This document shows positions 1-8,260 of a stretch of 64,000 nucleotides of DNA, one piece after another. Source of the DNA: Thalassotalea algicola. GTDB lineage: Bacteria > Pseudomonadota > Gammaproteobacteria > Enterobacterales > Alteromonadaceae. The DNA is taken from positions 372,001-436,000 of the forward strand of contig NZ_JABBXH010000003.1 in the NCBI RefSeq assembly GCF_012932965.1, given 5' to 3'. The notes beneath the pieces are model-generated. The model was not told where the DNA came from and did no database searches. It saw only the letters and a list, made by a program, of their open reading frames with translations. Each line of letters starts with the position of its first letter. The stretch's first letter is position 1. Made by a program: the position numbers and the translations under genes.

Positions 1-235
1 CGCCATAAGGAAATTGCATTACCGAGGTTGTTATTGAAATACCACGATCTTTTTCCATTTCCATCCAGTCTGATTTAGCGTGCTGGCCCGACTTTTTACC
101 TTTAACCGTACCGGCTGTTTGTAAAGCTTGACCGAATAAAAGCACTTTCTCCGTGATGGTGGTTTTACCAGCATCTGGGTGAGAAATTATCGCAAACGTA
201 CGTCGTTTCGACACTTCCTGCTGTTGTACAGACAT
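1..235 (-). CDS. prfC: Peptide chain release factor 3, N-terminal part
   Basis: This is the first 78 codons of RF3, the GTPase that recycles RF1 and RF2 from the ribosome after termination; the gene runs off the left window edge. The translated N-terminus has the P-loop HPDAGKTT at residues 19-26 and the family-typical stretch [14 protein letters not shown], where the switch I/G2 region begins. The start is the ATG at 235, just ahead of the P-loop region as in other RF3 proteins. Identification is from recognised family sequence and is firm, although only the beginning is visible. It is divergent from the next gene, with a 235 bp intergenic stretch between them that holds no other feature I can support. 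Confidence 0.96.
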   Translation of the reverse strand, partial: MSVQQQEVSKRRTFAIISHPDAGKTTITEKVLLFGQALQTAGTVKGKKSGQHAKSDWMEMEKDRGISITTSVMQFPYG

Positions 236-470
236 ATAATACCCTGTGGTTTAAAAATGGATGGAAAATAAAGCGCGATATTATATCTGAAAGTCTTACT
301 TAAGAGAAATTTCTAAGGAGATTTAATGTGGTTAATTATTGTTTTTTTGCTATTAGGAATTGAAAGTCAGATGTTTTTAATAAATAATCAATTAAATTAG
401 ATGTTTAAGGATGAATGTCATACGTTATTATAGCGTTATAGGTATTCACCAGTGCAATGGAAGTGCTATT

Positions 471-1385
471 TTGAATAAGTTAGTCTTTTTTTTAACCCTC
501 AATCTATATAGCCAAATTTCGGCAGCGGTAGATATAGATACATGCAAATCAAAACTCCAAAAATTATCTGCAAACTTTCAAGAAGATGCGGCAAATATTG
601 TTGAAGATTATCAATCAGTAATTAAAAAAATTGAAAAGCGATATATTAAAAAGCATGGGAAGCAAAAAGCCTCTGATTTTCATCATTTTCAATCACGATT
701 AGAAAAGAAAGGTCAATTCGATTATTACGTTACTGAATACACGGAAATGTTCCCTAAAACCATTCTCGAAATAGCTGAAAAGAGTGAACAGCAACACTTT
801 TGTGAGGATTTGTCTAGACTGGATGATTTGCTTGAAGAACATGAGCAGCAATTTGGAGGTTTATTAGAAAATATTGAAGAGAAAATTATTGAACGAGTGA
901 AATTAGATGAACTGAGCAAAAATGAAGGCTTGGTTGTTATTGTAATTCGTTCCAACTATCGAAATATCGCAACTGAATACATATTAAAAAGTGAATCGTT
1001 GTTTGGTGACAACATTACGATAGGACCGATTGGAACATCGTATCATTTTGAAGTTGTAAAATTACCTGAGGGGAAATATTACTGGGAAAAAATTAAATGG
1101 AATAAAAATAACTATGGTTACAGTTATTTTAATTTTAAAAATGAAAAACTCAGTTTTCAGGTTGAAAAAGGAAAATTAAATTTCGCCGGTGAGTTCCTGT
1201 CTAATGTTATTAATGGCAATGGTTATGGCGATGTAAGTGATAGAAGCTCGATGATGCTCCAAATGATGGAAATTAAATTTCCATTACTTTTAAAAAATTT
1301 TTCTTGGACAAATGCTTTAGTACCGCACGACCCATTTTTAGGGTTTTATAAACAGCAGATCATGGAAGTTTCTGATGAAGAATAA
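471..1385 (+). CDS. Exported hypothetical protein, charged, helical
   Basis: I do not recognise the family. Reading from the TTG at 471 gives about 304 residues that open with a signal peptide (NKLVFFLTLNLYSQISAA) followed by a Lys/Glu-rich, probably coiled-coil half and a C-terminal half richer in aromatic residues. The frame extends to an ATG at 411, but those extra 20 residues look non-signal-like and the ATG abuts AAGG with no spacing, whereas the TTG has GGAAG seven bases upstream (459-463). The gene overlaps the next one, an S9 peptidase, by 11 bases, so the two are probably translationally coupled and act together in the periplasm. Function is unknown; it could be a partner or substrate-delivery protein of the peptidase. 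Confidence 0.7.
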   Translation: MNKLVFFLTLNLYSQISAAVDIDTCKSKLQKLSANFQEDAANIVEDYQSVIKKIEKRYIKKHGKQKASDFHHFQSRLEKKGQFDYYVTEYTEMFPKTILEIAEKSEQQHFCEDLSRLDDLLEEHEQQFGGLLENIEEKIIERVKLDELSKNEGLVVIVIRSNYRNIATEYILKSESLFGDNITIGPIGTSYHFEVVKLPEGKYYWEKIKWNKNNYGYSYFNFKNEKLSFQVEKGKLNFAGEFLSNVINGNGYGDVSDRSSMMLQMMEIKFPLLLKNFSWTNALVPHDPFLGFYKQQIMEVSDEE

Positions 1386-3333
1386 TAATTTTGTATATCT
1401 ATTTTGCCTTTTGTTTCTTGTCTCGGCGCAATTTACTTTAGCCTCTGAACAAGAAGAGTCGGCGCAAGTTACGGTTGAAGATTTTTTTAGGAAAGCGGTT
1501 ATTTCCAATGCTTCAATGAGCCCTTCTGGAAATAGTGTGGTTTATGAAAAGTTTAATGAAGTAATGTTTAGCAGAGGAAATGAAAAAGCAAGCAGTATAT
1601 TTAACGTGAGTAGGGAGTTTTATATATCGAACTTTTATTGGTCTTCTGAAAATGTCATTGTCGCAAAAACCGTAAGAAGAAATGATGGAATGCATCGCTT
1701 TTATGCGTTTAAGATCAAGCAAAACGAAAACGGTGTCGAGCTCGAAAAATATAAAGTGATTGATGAACAAGCCTACGTCGTTGATCCTTTATTTGGTAAC
1801 GAGGACCGAATTTTTCTTGCTCGTTATAAACGTACCGATACCAACCTATACACTGATGTGTTTAATGTAAATCTTTTCGAGCGAAATTCCTTTAAAAAGC
1901 GCCATCGTATTAATAGAGATAGCGAAGATATCGTAACTTGGCTTACAGATTCATCGCATAAACTTGCAATAGGTATTAGCTACCGTCAAGGAGTTCCAAG
2001 TATTTGGGCTAGAAAAAATAACTCCAAAAGATTAAAAATGGTATGGACAGCTCAACGCAAGAGTGAGGTGTATCCCATTGAAATAAGTAAAGACGGGAAA
2101 AAGCTTTGGCTAATTACTGATGCTGTCAATGATACAAAGAGCGCCGTACAGTTTGATTTGGAATCATTCTCTATTACAAAAAAGCTTTTTGAGATAGACG
2201 GGAAAGATATTACGGATATTTTAATTGATAATAAAAGTGATAAACCCTTTGCAGTAAGTTACTTAGAGGATGGGTTACTTACTTATCAGTTTCTAGATGA
2301 AGCGGATAAAAAGAAATTTTCTTCATTTATGTCTGTAGTCAAAGACAAGGTATTTCATATCATTGATGCCACAGAGTCATTTGATAAGCTTTTAACGGTG
2401 GCAACAAGTCAGAGTAATCCAGGTCAATTGCTTTTATGCGAAATAAATTCAACAGATTGCTCAGAAGTTGGTGACTTATTCCCTTGGCTTAAATCGGTGA
2501 AATTGGCTAAAACTCAAAGCTTTAAGACACTAAGTGATGATGGTTTGGAAATAGAGTCTTATATCACTTTACCTAATTCAGAAGAACAGAATATTCCTGT
2601 AATTGTAATGCCACATGGTGGCCCTATAGGTGTTAGAGATAGCTCTTATTTTTCAGGTGATCCACAGTGGTTAGCATACAATGGCTATGCAGTGTTGCAA
2701 GTTAATTATCGAGGTTCGGCCGGGTTTGGGCGTCAGTTTAAGTTTAAAGGGATGCAACAGTGGGGACGAAGTATTGAAGATGATATAGAGGCGGCACTAG
2801 CAAATGCCTTAAAAAAATACCCTCAAATAAATGAACAGAAAATATGTCTATTTGGTAGCAGCTATGGCGGTTACTCTGCAATTATGGGGATAATAAGAGC
2901 GCCTGAACAATATTCGTGTGCAGTATCGTTTGCAGGAGTAACAGACCTACCATTACTGTTTAATAAAAGTTCCGTTAAGAATGATCTAGAGTTGACTACA
3001 ACCTTAAAGGAAATTGTCGGAGATCCAACGAAAAATGTTGAATTACTTATGCAGTATTCTCCCGTCTATCAATATCACAATATTACTAAGCCACTTATGC
3101 TTGTCCATGGCTCAACAGATGAGCGTGTAGATATTGAACACTCATGGCGCCTAAAGACTTTGCTTGAATTAGCGGATATACCAGTAGACTTTTTTAAAAT
3201 GAATAATGTGGGGCATAGTTTCAAAACAACGGGTGAGATTAAACAGCTCTATGACTATATTATGCCGTTTTTAGAGAAACACTTATCAGAACCTGCTAAA
3301 CAAGTCGCTGTAACAACAGGCAACCAGAATTAA
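1375..3333 (+). CDS. Exported S9-family prolyl oligopeptidase-like serine peptidase
   Basis: A 652-residue protein with a signal peptide (about residues 1-23), an N-terminal region consistent with a beta-propeller, and a C-terminal alpha/beta-hydrolase domain. The nucleophile is in GSSYGGY with Ser496; Asp582 (HGSTDERVD) and His614 (NVGHSF) complete the expected triad. Oxyanion-region HGGP is near residue 414. The family cleaves short peptides, often dipeptides or acylated residues, and this copy should act in the periplasm. All three triad residues are present, so it is probably active. It overlaps the upstream exported protein gene by 11 bases. The exact specificity (dipeptidyl, acylaminoacyl or prolyl) cannot be read from the sequence. 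Confidence 0.93.
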   Translation: MKNNNFVYLFCLLFLVSAQFTLASEQEESAQVTVEDFFRKAVISNASMSPSGNSVVYEKFNEVMFSRGNEKASSIFNVSREFYISNFYWSSENVIVAKTVRRNDGMHRFYAFKIKQNENGVELEKYKVIDEQAYVVDPLFGNEDRIFLARYKRTDTNLYTDVFNVNLFERNSFKKRHRINRDSEDIVTWLTDSSHKLAIGISYRQGVPSIWARKNNSKRLKMVWTAQRKSEVYPIEISKDGKKLWLITDAVNDTKSAVQFDLESFSITKKLFEIDGKDITDILIDNKSDKPFAVSYLEDGLLTYQFLDEADKKKFSSFMSVVKDKVFHIIDATESFDKLLTVATSQSNPGQLLLCEINSTDCSEVGDLFPWLKSVKLAKTQSFKTLSDDGLEIESYITLPNSEEQNIPVIVMPHGGPIGVRDSSYFSGDPQWLAYNGYAVLQVNYRGSAGFGRQFKFKGMQQWGRSIEDDIEAALANALKKYPQINEQKICLFGSSYGGYSAIMGIIRAPEQYSCAVSFAGVTDLPLLFNKSSVKNDLELTTTLKEIVGDPTKNVELLMQYSPVYQYHNITKPLMLVHGSTDERVDIEHSWRLKTLLELADIPVDFFKMNNVGHSFKTTGEIKQLYDYIMPFLEKHLSEPAKQVAVTTGNQN

Positions 3334-3355
3334 AACTTCATGGCGTGTCAAAGGC

Positions 3356-3385
3356 TTTATTTGCTAAAGGCTAATTGCAAATAAA
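3356..3385 (+). terminator. Inverted repeat after the S9 peptidase gene
   Basis: TTTATTTGC (3356-3364) and GCAAATAAA (3377-3385) form a perfect nine-pair stem with a 12-base loop, 22 bases after the stop codon. There is no clear T-tract behind it, so it may stabilise the transcript end rather than be a strong intrinsic terminator. Confidence 0.35.
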
Positions 3386-3460
3386 TAAGGGGGAGCATTA
3401 AGAGTCTGAATAGTGTTCCCATCAACTTTTATCGAGCAAAAAATAAAACTTGCGATATTT

Positions 3461-3500
3461 GATTACATGTGTAATCTTAACTGTAAATTACAGTTGTAAT
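3461..3500. promoter_or_regulatory. Pair of BlaI/CopY-type operator dyads
   Basis: Two dyads with the core TACA-N2-TGTA stand in tandem: GATTACATGTGTAATC at 3461-3476 and ATTACAGTTGTAAT at 3487-3500, centres 25 bases apart. The BlaI/MecI/CopY family is known to bind TACA...TGTA dyads, and a repressor of that family is encoded 760 bases downstream at 4263. A third, inverted-order dyad ACTGTAA-A-TTACAGT (3480-3494) overlaps the second. They sit directly in front of the lipoprotein start at 3510, where a promoter would be expected. That the repressor binds here is an inference. Confidence 0.6.
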
Positions 3501-3509
3501 CGTTTGATC

Positions 3510-4208
3510 ATGAATTTATTAAGACTTGTTTGTTCATTGTCGGTTATTTGCTTTGTTGGAGCTTGTAGTTCGCCTACTGTGCATATCTACGGGCGCTATA
3601 TGTCTAATGAGCAAACTCAAAGCTTGGTTAATCAGTTAGTAAGCCGCTCCATTGATGTAGAAATTAACCACCACAGCTTTCCTCAAACGATTAACAACAC
3701 GGCAATTGTTTATTCGCCATTTGTCACGAAGCCGGAAGTTGTTCATCAACTCGAAGATATTTTGATGGCACAGCATTGGCCCGTTTCAAATGTTTCTGCA
3801 TTGGTTGAAGATAATCATTGGTTTCAGAAAAATTCAATTGGTGTATTTATTGTACCTGAAGGTATAAATCCACATGCAGGCACTTCAATTGTTGATATTG
3901 CAAACAACTATCACAGTGATAATTGCTCAAACGATATAAACTTAAGCCTTCACCGTGATGGTAGTTATACCTTTAGTAGAGAAGTAAAAAGTTACAATTA
4001 CAGTTATGGCACTCATGGTTTTTGGCGGATTCGTTCATACCCTTATATTGAAATGAAACCAATGAATGCTGATCGTTGGTTGTATTTTGAAGTGTCTAAA
4101 CAGAAGGTCAATGATCGACTTGGTAGTGCGCTAGTTTATCGACTGTTGCCAGTTGAAGAATATGCTGCAATACGTGGCTGTGACTTTATTTTTGGTGAAC
4201 GAATTTAA
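3510..4208 (+). CDS. Hypothetical lipoprotein next to BlaI/BlaR-type genes
   Basis: A 232-residue protein beginning MNLLRLVCSLSVICFVGAC; the lipobox VGAC marks lipidation at the cysteine, so the mature protein should be membrane-anchored in the periplasm. I do not recognise the rest. The reading frame extends upstream to a TTG at 3450, but that extension would run through the operator dyads and spoil the signal peptide, so the ATG at 3510 is chosen. The ribosome binding site is weak. It lies 54 bases before the BlaI-type repressor gene and behind the dyads that repressor would be expected to bind, so it is probably the first gene of the regulated operon. No catalytic motif is visible. Confidence 0.75.
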   Translation: MNLLRLVCSLSVICFVGACSSPTVHIYGRYMSNEQTQSLVNQLVSRSIDVEINHHSFPQTINNTAIVYSPFVTKPEVVHQLEDILMAQHWPVSNVSALVEDNHWFQKNSIGVFIVPEGINPHAGTSIVDIANNYHSDNCSNDINLSLHRDGSYTFSREVKSYNYSYGTHGFWRIRSYPYIEMKPMNADRWLYFEVSKQKVNDRLGSALVYRLLPVEEYAAIRGCDFIFGERI

Positions 4209-4210
4209 CT

Positions 4211-4225
4211 AGTGTAATTTACGCT
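4211..4225. promoter_or_regulatory. Imperfect dyad before the BlaI-type gene
   Basis: AGTGTAA-T-TTACGCT is an imperfect dyad (one mismatched pair) resembling the TGTAA-A-TTACA dyad at 3480-3494 ahead of the lipoprotein. It starts two bases after the lipoprotein stop codon and could be a second, weaker autoregulatory site. This is a weak call from similarity alone. Confidence 0.25.
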
Positions 4226-4262
4226 AACGAAGGTAAAAGTTTAGGCAAAAGCAGGAAAAATT

Positions 4263-4637
4263 ATGGCAGACATTAGTAATGCGGAATTAGAAGTTTTAGG
4301 CGTGCTTTGGCAGCAAAGCCCACTTAGTGCGAATGAAATTATTGAGCGACTAAATGAGCAACGTGAATGGCATGAAAAAACCGTCAAGACATTGCTCAAT
4401 CGCTTAGTAAAGAAAGAAGCAATTGGTTTTGAAAAAGAGCAACGCCGCTATCAATATTACCCGCTAATTGCCCAAGAAAATTATCAGCAACAGGCAAGTC
4501 AGTCGCTAGTTCAACGACTCTTTAGTGGTAAAGTTTCTCCGTTAGTTGCAGGGTTTGCTAAGAACAATCAATTGCAAAAAGATGACATAGAGTCACTTAA
4601 AGCTTTAATTGATGAGTGGGAGCAAGAAAATGATTGA
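4263..4637 (+). CDS. BlaI/MecI/CopY-family transcriptional repressor
   Basis: A 124-residue winged-helix repressor. The N-terminus ISNAELEVLGVLWQQSPLSANEII and the following segment EKTVKTLLNRLVKKEAIGFEKEQRRYQYYPLI are the recognisable wing-helix core of the BlaI/MecI/CopY family; the C-terminal helices provide dimerisation and, in the classical system, the protease cleavage site. The gene overlaps the next one (M56 protease) by 8 bases, the arrangement of blaI-blaR1 pairs. Classical members sense beta-lactams through BlaR1; here the partner lacks the penicillin-sensor domain, so the signal is likely different. Candidate operators are at 3461-3500. Confidence 0.92.
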   Translation: MADISNAELEVLGVLWQQSPLSANEIIERLNEQREWHEKTVKTLLNRLVKKEAIGFEKEQRRYQYYPLIAQENYQQQASQSLVQRLFSGKVSPLVAGFAKNNQLQKDDIESLKALIDEWEQEND

Positions 4638-5865
4638 GTGGCTATCTAACATTATTGGACCATTTACTCTTTGTTGCTGTTTGCTGTTAGCCATGCGTAG
4701 CTTAGTTGTTAACAAGTTGGGGCCTTCGGTTAGTTACATTAGTTGGCTGCTAATACCTGCTAGTTTAATTGTTCCTGTAATCGAGCTGCCTAATTGGTTT
4801 GCTTTGGTCAACGACGGTCAATCGATGCAGCGTTATTTGACGTTTTCTACGGATCAAAATATAGGAAGCTGGCTAGCGCCTATTTTGCAATACGCATGGG
4901 CGGTAGGGACATTTAGCTTAATTGGCTATTGGTTGGTTCGTCACTTTTTGCTAATTAAAGTGCAACGAAACTGGCAAACAGTAGAAAAAAGTAAGCTCAA
5001 TGAATTGCAAAATAGTGACCTGCAAGTAAGAAAGAGCGACCAAGTTTTTAGTCCAATGCTTGTCGGTGTTTTTAAGCCTAAATTAGTGATTCCGAGTGAA
5101 TTTGATGAATTATTTTCAAAGGAGCAGCAAGCGCTGATCCTTGAACATGAACTTTGTCACTACCGCCGTGGTGACTTGGTATGGAATGCATTTGCGCTAA
5201 TGGTTTTAGCAATTATGTGGTTCCACCCTTTGGCATGGTTAGCGTTTTCTCGCTTTCGCCGTGACCAAGAACTTTCCTGTGATCAAGTTGTGTTGGCGCG
5301 CAAACACACCACAAGCAGGATCAACTACGGTAAAGCCCTTTTGGTGGCTGCTGAAACTGCACCACCACTAGGTTTTGCCCAATTGTCCTTTAAAGAATAT
5401 GGAGATAAACACGTGATGTTTGAACGAATCAATCTGATCAAGAATAAACCAACAGGTTCAAAATTAATTACTACAGCGCTATTGGCTGGGGCTGTCACCT
5501 TAATGTCGGCTATTAGCTACGCTGGTAATACTGACGATGGTGCTAAACACAAAACAACTGCAATTGTTCCAGTAACGCGCATTGAGCCAATTTATCCTGA
5601 AAAAGCGGTTACTGATAGCCTAGAAGGTAGTGTCGTCTTAAAGTTTGATATCAAACCTTCTGGTGATGTCACTAATGTAACCGTTGTGAATGCTACCCCA
5701 AAGAAGGTTTTTGATAAAAGTGCAAAAATTGCATTACGACAGTGGAAATACAATGCATCAAGTGCTGGTAGCAAAAATAATTTAGTACAACTAGATTTTC
5801 TGCTTAGCCCTGAGTCAAAAGGGAAGTTTAAACAAGTGGAACAAATTGCTGTGGTTAACCACTAA
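4630..5865 (+). CDS. BlaR1/MecR1-type M56 membrane protease with C-terminal TonB-like domain
   Basis: A 411-residue protein with an N-terminal membrane part and the zinc-protease motif HELCH at residues 173-177, as in BlaR1/MecR1 antirepressors. After a further membrane segment (around residues 285-303) comes a TonB_C-like domain from about residue 313 (RIEPIYPEKAV ... ALRQWKYN) in the place where BlaR1 carries its penicillin-binding sensor. The start is the ATG at 4630, preceded by GGGAG (4618-4622) with seven bases spacing; it overlaps the repressor stop. In the known pathway the protease inactivates the repressor after ligand sensing. Here the sensor would be a TonB-like periplasmic domain, with unknown ligand or protein partner. 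Confidence 0.88.
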   Translation: MIEWLSNIIGPFTLCCCLLLAMRSLVVNKLGPSVSYISWLLIPASLIVPVIELPNWFALVNDGQSMQRYLTFSTDQNIGSWLAPILQYAWAVGTFSLIGYWLVRHFLLIKVQRNWQTVEKSKLNELQNSDLQVRKSDQVFSPMLVGVFKPKLVIPSEFDELFSKEQQALILEHELCHYRRGDLVWNAFALMVLAIMWFHPLAWLAFSRFRRDQELSCDQVVLARKHTTSRINYGKALLVAAETAPPLGFAQLSFKEYGDKHVMFERINLIKNKPTGSKLITTALLAGAVTLMSAISYAGNTDDGAKHKTTAIVPVTRIEPIYPEKAVTDSLEGSVVLKFDIKPSGDVTNVTVVNATPKKVFDKSAKIALRQWKYNASSAGSKNNLVQLDFLLSPESKGKFKQVEQIAVVNH

Positions 5866-5876
5866 CGGTTCATTTA

Positions 5877-5905
5877 AAGAAGGGGCTAAATCAATGCTCC
5901 TTCTT
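5877..5905. terminator. Hairpin between convergent genes
   Basis: AAGAAGGGGC (5877-5886) pairs with GCTCCTTCTT (5896-5905) with one G-U type mismatch and a nine-base loop, 12 bases after the M56 protease stop. The T-tract is poor on both strands, so it is a weak or bidirectional terminator at the convergent junction. Confidence 0.4.
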
Positions 5906-5934
5906 ACTCAAATGTATCGTTTTTATTTCAAGAA

Positions 5935-6153
5935 TTAAGCAAATAAACCGATAATAAAGTCGCTTTCTTGATGCGAAATAATATTGAATTGAGACGCACT
6001 ATCGGTGAATTGCTGCTTAATAAGTTGTTGACATTGATTTTCTGATAGTTGAGTTATTTGCTGTAACTGTTCAACAGCCTGAGCAACTAATATATTTGCT
6101 AGTTGGTTGTTACTTAGTTGGCTATCGCTTGGCAACTGTTGGCGTTTAAACAT
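5935..6153 (-). CDS. Small hypothetical protein, glutamine-rich
   Basis: A 72-residue soluble, Gln/Leu-rich, predicted all-helical protein (NNQLANILVAQAVEQLQQI, ENQCQQLIKQQF). I recognise no family. It has its own 116-base upstream spacer before rimI and faces the M56 protease gene. The ribosome binding site is weak, so it is a moderate call. There is no signal peptide or membrane segment; a small cytoplasmic helical-bundle or protein-interaction role is possible but not shown. Confidence 0.5.
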   Translation of the reverse strand: MFKRQQLPSDSQLSNNQLANILVAQAVEQLQQITQLSENQCQQLIKQQFTDSASQFNIISHQESDFIIGLFA

Positions 6154-6269
6154 GGCATTTCTACTTAAATTAACGAATGTTTAAATCATAGTCGTACACG
6201 TTATTTGTAACTAGCTAGATAGCGTAATGAAATGTAGTTATTTGTAACTGGTAACCATCAAGCTGTGCG

Positions 6270-6716
6270 TTAGCAATACTTTTTCATAACGATGGCATCT
6301 TCATAGCCTATTTCTTTAGGGTAGTAACCGGTGCGCCTACCTGTTTCTATAAAGCCATGGTTAATGTAGAGCATAATGGCAGAGATATTACTTGCTCTTA
6401 CTTCTAGCCAAATAGTTTCTGCACCTAAAGACTTAGCCTGATCGATAAAATGGTTAGTGAGTGCATTGCCAAAACCATTGCCTTGTTGGGAAGGGGATAC
6501 ACAAATATCCATTAACGTTGCTTCGCCCAAAATATATTCGCCGATATAAAAACCAATTAATTCGTCGCCTTTCATGGCGTACTGACCAAAATAACGTCCG
6601 TCAATGCATGAGCGAAATACTTTTTCTGACCAAGGGTGGCTATGGCAAGCTTGTTCTATAGGCATAAGCTTAGCAACGTCATTAGCGGTTATTTTTGTAT
6701 AAGTAAGCGAGTTCAT
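6270..6716 (-). CDS. rimI: Ribosomal protein S18-alanine N-acetyltransferase
   Basis: A 148-residue GNAT-fold acetyltransferase. The acetyl-CoA loop is seen in VSPSQQGNGFGNALTNHF, and the N-terminal IEQACHSHPWSEKVF and C-terminal RRTGYYPKEIGYEDAIVMKK are typical of RimI, which acetylates the N-terminal alanine of ribosomal protein S18. The start codon lies one base beyond the stop of the preceding holD-like gene, so the two are cotranscribed; a holD-rimI pair is the usual arrangement in gammaproteobacteria and supports both assignments. Confidence 0.93.
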   Translation of the reverse strand: MNSLTYTKITANDVAKLMPIEQACHSHPWSEKVFRSCIDGRYFGQYAMKGDELIGFYIGEYILGEATLMDICVSPSQQGNGFGNALTNHFIDQAKSLGAETIWLEVRASNISAIMLYINHGFIETGRRTGYYPKEIGYEDAIVMKKYC

Positions 6717-6717
6717 T

Positions 6718-7068
6718 TTATATGTGGGTGAGGATTTGTTGCCATAGTTGCTGTTTAAGCTCAGGTGACGATATTAGTTCATTTAAGGGCGGCGTTATTA
6801 ATAAGGTTTTAGTAGATGTAATCTCTGAACCTTCCTTAAACTGCCAATTAAATAGGCCTAAATCGATAGCAATTTCAGAGAATTTTAGTTCAGCACTATT
6901 TAAGTTCAGTGTAGCGAGTAGATCGTGAAACAAGGTGGAATCTTCCATTGCGTTTTTATCTATGGCAATGAAACAACTATCTTGCTCCGTGGTATCTGCT
7001 ATTTCCTTTACTTGATATAAAGGAACGCCCATCGCTGTTAATTTGCTAAATGCTTGTGATGAAATCAT
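6718..7068 (-). CDS. holD: DNA polymerase III psi subunit-like protein
   Basis: A 116-residue protein that is divergent in sequence but has the right size and position for HolD, the psi subunit of the clamp-loader complex that bridges to single-strand-binding protein through chi. Visible features are an N-terminal MISSQAFSKLTAMGVPLYQ helix, comparable with the psi start, and a C-terminal LKQQLWQQI helix. The main support is that it is directly upstream of rimI. A TTG at 7074 would add two residues; the ATG at 7068 is preferred. The call is by context more than by motif. Confidence 0.7.
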   Translation of the reverse strand: MISSQAFSKLTAMGVPLYQVKEIADTTEQDSCFIAIDKNAMEDSTLFHDLLATLNLNSAELKFSEIAIDLGLFNWQFKEGSEITSTKTLLITPPLNELISSPELKQQLWQQILTHI

Positions 7069-7147
7069 GATCAAATGAATCGAACGTTAAGAGCTCATAT
7101 AATGACAAAAGATAACAAATTAAGATAGTGTGCGAAAAAGAAGAAAA

Positions 7148-7224
7148 TGGCAGGGGTAGAGAGATTCGAACTCCCAACCGTCGGTTTTGGAGACCGCTGT
7201 TCTACCAATTGGAACTATACCCCT
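7148..7224 (-). tRNA. tRNA-Trp (anticodon CCA)
   Basis: Read on the minus strand, the gene starts AGGGGTATAG and ends TACCCCT-G-CCA. The seven-pair acceptor stem AGGGGTA/TACCCCT, the anticodon loop CTCCAAA with anticodon CCA, the T arm GGGAGTTCGAATCTC and the encoded CCA end are all visible. Overall it closely resembles E. coli tRNA-Trp. Confidence 0.97.
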
Positions 7225-7335
7225 GCTGAGGTGGTGAATTATACCCAAGCAACATTAAAGGTAAAGCACTTTGCTGAAAAAAGTAGTCTGTTCGATTAAT
7301 AAATCAGCAAAGCAGCGAAAAAGGGAGGTAAATGA

Positions 7336-8145
7336 TTAGTTAGAGTTTGGTACAGGACCTGCGACAATCCAGTAACTATCTTTCATTTCATCAACTGTTA
7401 GTTTTCGACAAGCGACAGCGGCGTTACAATCAATGCCAGGTATGCGAGTGCCTGTACGTCTAATTTTACGTCGGAAGCTCTTTAATTGGTCACTCAAAAT
7501 TTCATTGATGTCAGGGGCTCTAACGGTAATCACTTCAGTGCCGTCCATTTCAGGCCAAATCAATTGGTTGTCTTTTGATTTGATCAATGGCTTTTCATCT
7601 AACTCGGCATAAAGCATCGGAAAGTTTTCTTGAGTAATGTCTTCAAAGCTATACATATGGTCGACAAATTCTGGCATATCGTTATGGCGATAACGGAATG
7701 CACGGGCAAGCCATTTGTCAGCTTTTGCTTTATCGTGTTCGCCAAACTGATCGCTGTAATAAATAATACCAAGTAGATACATGGCATTCATATGTTGGTT
7801 ATATGCTGCTTTTTCTAGGTATTTAATGCCTTTATCGTAATCATGAAATCGTTCATTAATTAGATGGATTAACCCTGCTTTATACTGTGCTCTAACAACG
7901 CCTAATCGTGCCGCTTTTTTATAATGCTTAACTGCGCGAACAATATTTTTTGGAGTGCCATAACCGTGATAATAAAATTCCGCTAATGTGGCTATAGCAT
8001 CTGCTTGGCCGCGCTTGGCATTAAGTTTGAAATGTTTGTAATATTCACGACACTCAGCTGTGTCACATGGCTCTATTTTAATGGCTGTGCTTGAAAAACT
8101 GATCACTAAAGCGGCTATGGCTATCATCGCCAGTAATATTTTCAT
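7336..8145 (-). CDS. Exported Sel1-repeat protein (paralogue 1)
   Basis: A 269-residue secreted protein. A signal peptide (about residues 1-20) precedes a CDTAECREYYKHF motif, then three or four Sel1-type tetratricopeptide-like repeats (for example AKRGQADAIATLAEFYYHGYGTPKN and AARLGVVRAQYKAGLIH). The C-terminal part has ITVRAPDINEIL and a region with two conserved cysteines (GIDCNAAVACRKL). It is a close paralogue of the gene at 8261-9085 downstream on the same strand side, over its whole length. Sel1 proteins usually scaffold protein complexes in the envelope. The specific role is unknown. Confidence 0.85.
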   Translation of the reverse strand: MKILLAMIAIAALVISFSSTAIKIEPCDTAECREYYKHFKLNAKRGQADAIATLAEFYYHGYGTPKNIVRAVKHYKKAARLGVVRAQYKAGLIHLINERFHDYDKGIKYLEKAAYNQHMNAMYLLGIIYYSDQFGEHDKAKADKWLARAFRYRHNDMPEFVDHMYSFEDITQENFPMLYAELDEKPLIKSKDNQLIWPEMDGTEVITVRAPDINEILSDQLKSFRRKIRRTGTRIPGIDCNAAVACRKLTVDEMKDSYWIVAGPVPNSN

Positions 8146-8260
8146 TGAAACTTCCTTTAGTTGTTATGTCTATTAAAGCTTATTTCTTGTGCACTTGTAA
8201 AAAAATCGGCGCTCTTTATTAAAGATGGAAGGATTAAAAAGCGCCGATACACTAAGGGAA

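Noticed and set aside
725-955. Minus-strand Ser/Cys-rich frame inside the exported protein gene
   Set aside because: Low-complexity shadow of the plus-strand gene, with no ribosome binding site or family pattern.
3450-3509. N-terminal extension of the lipoprotein from a TTG
   Set aside because: It would bury the lipobox signal and pass through the operator dyads.
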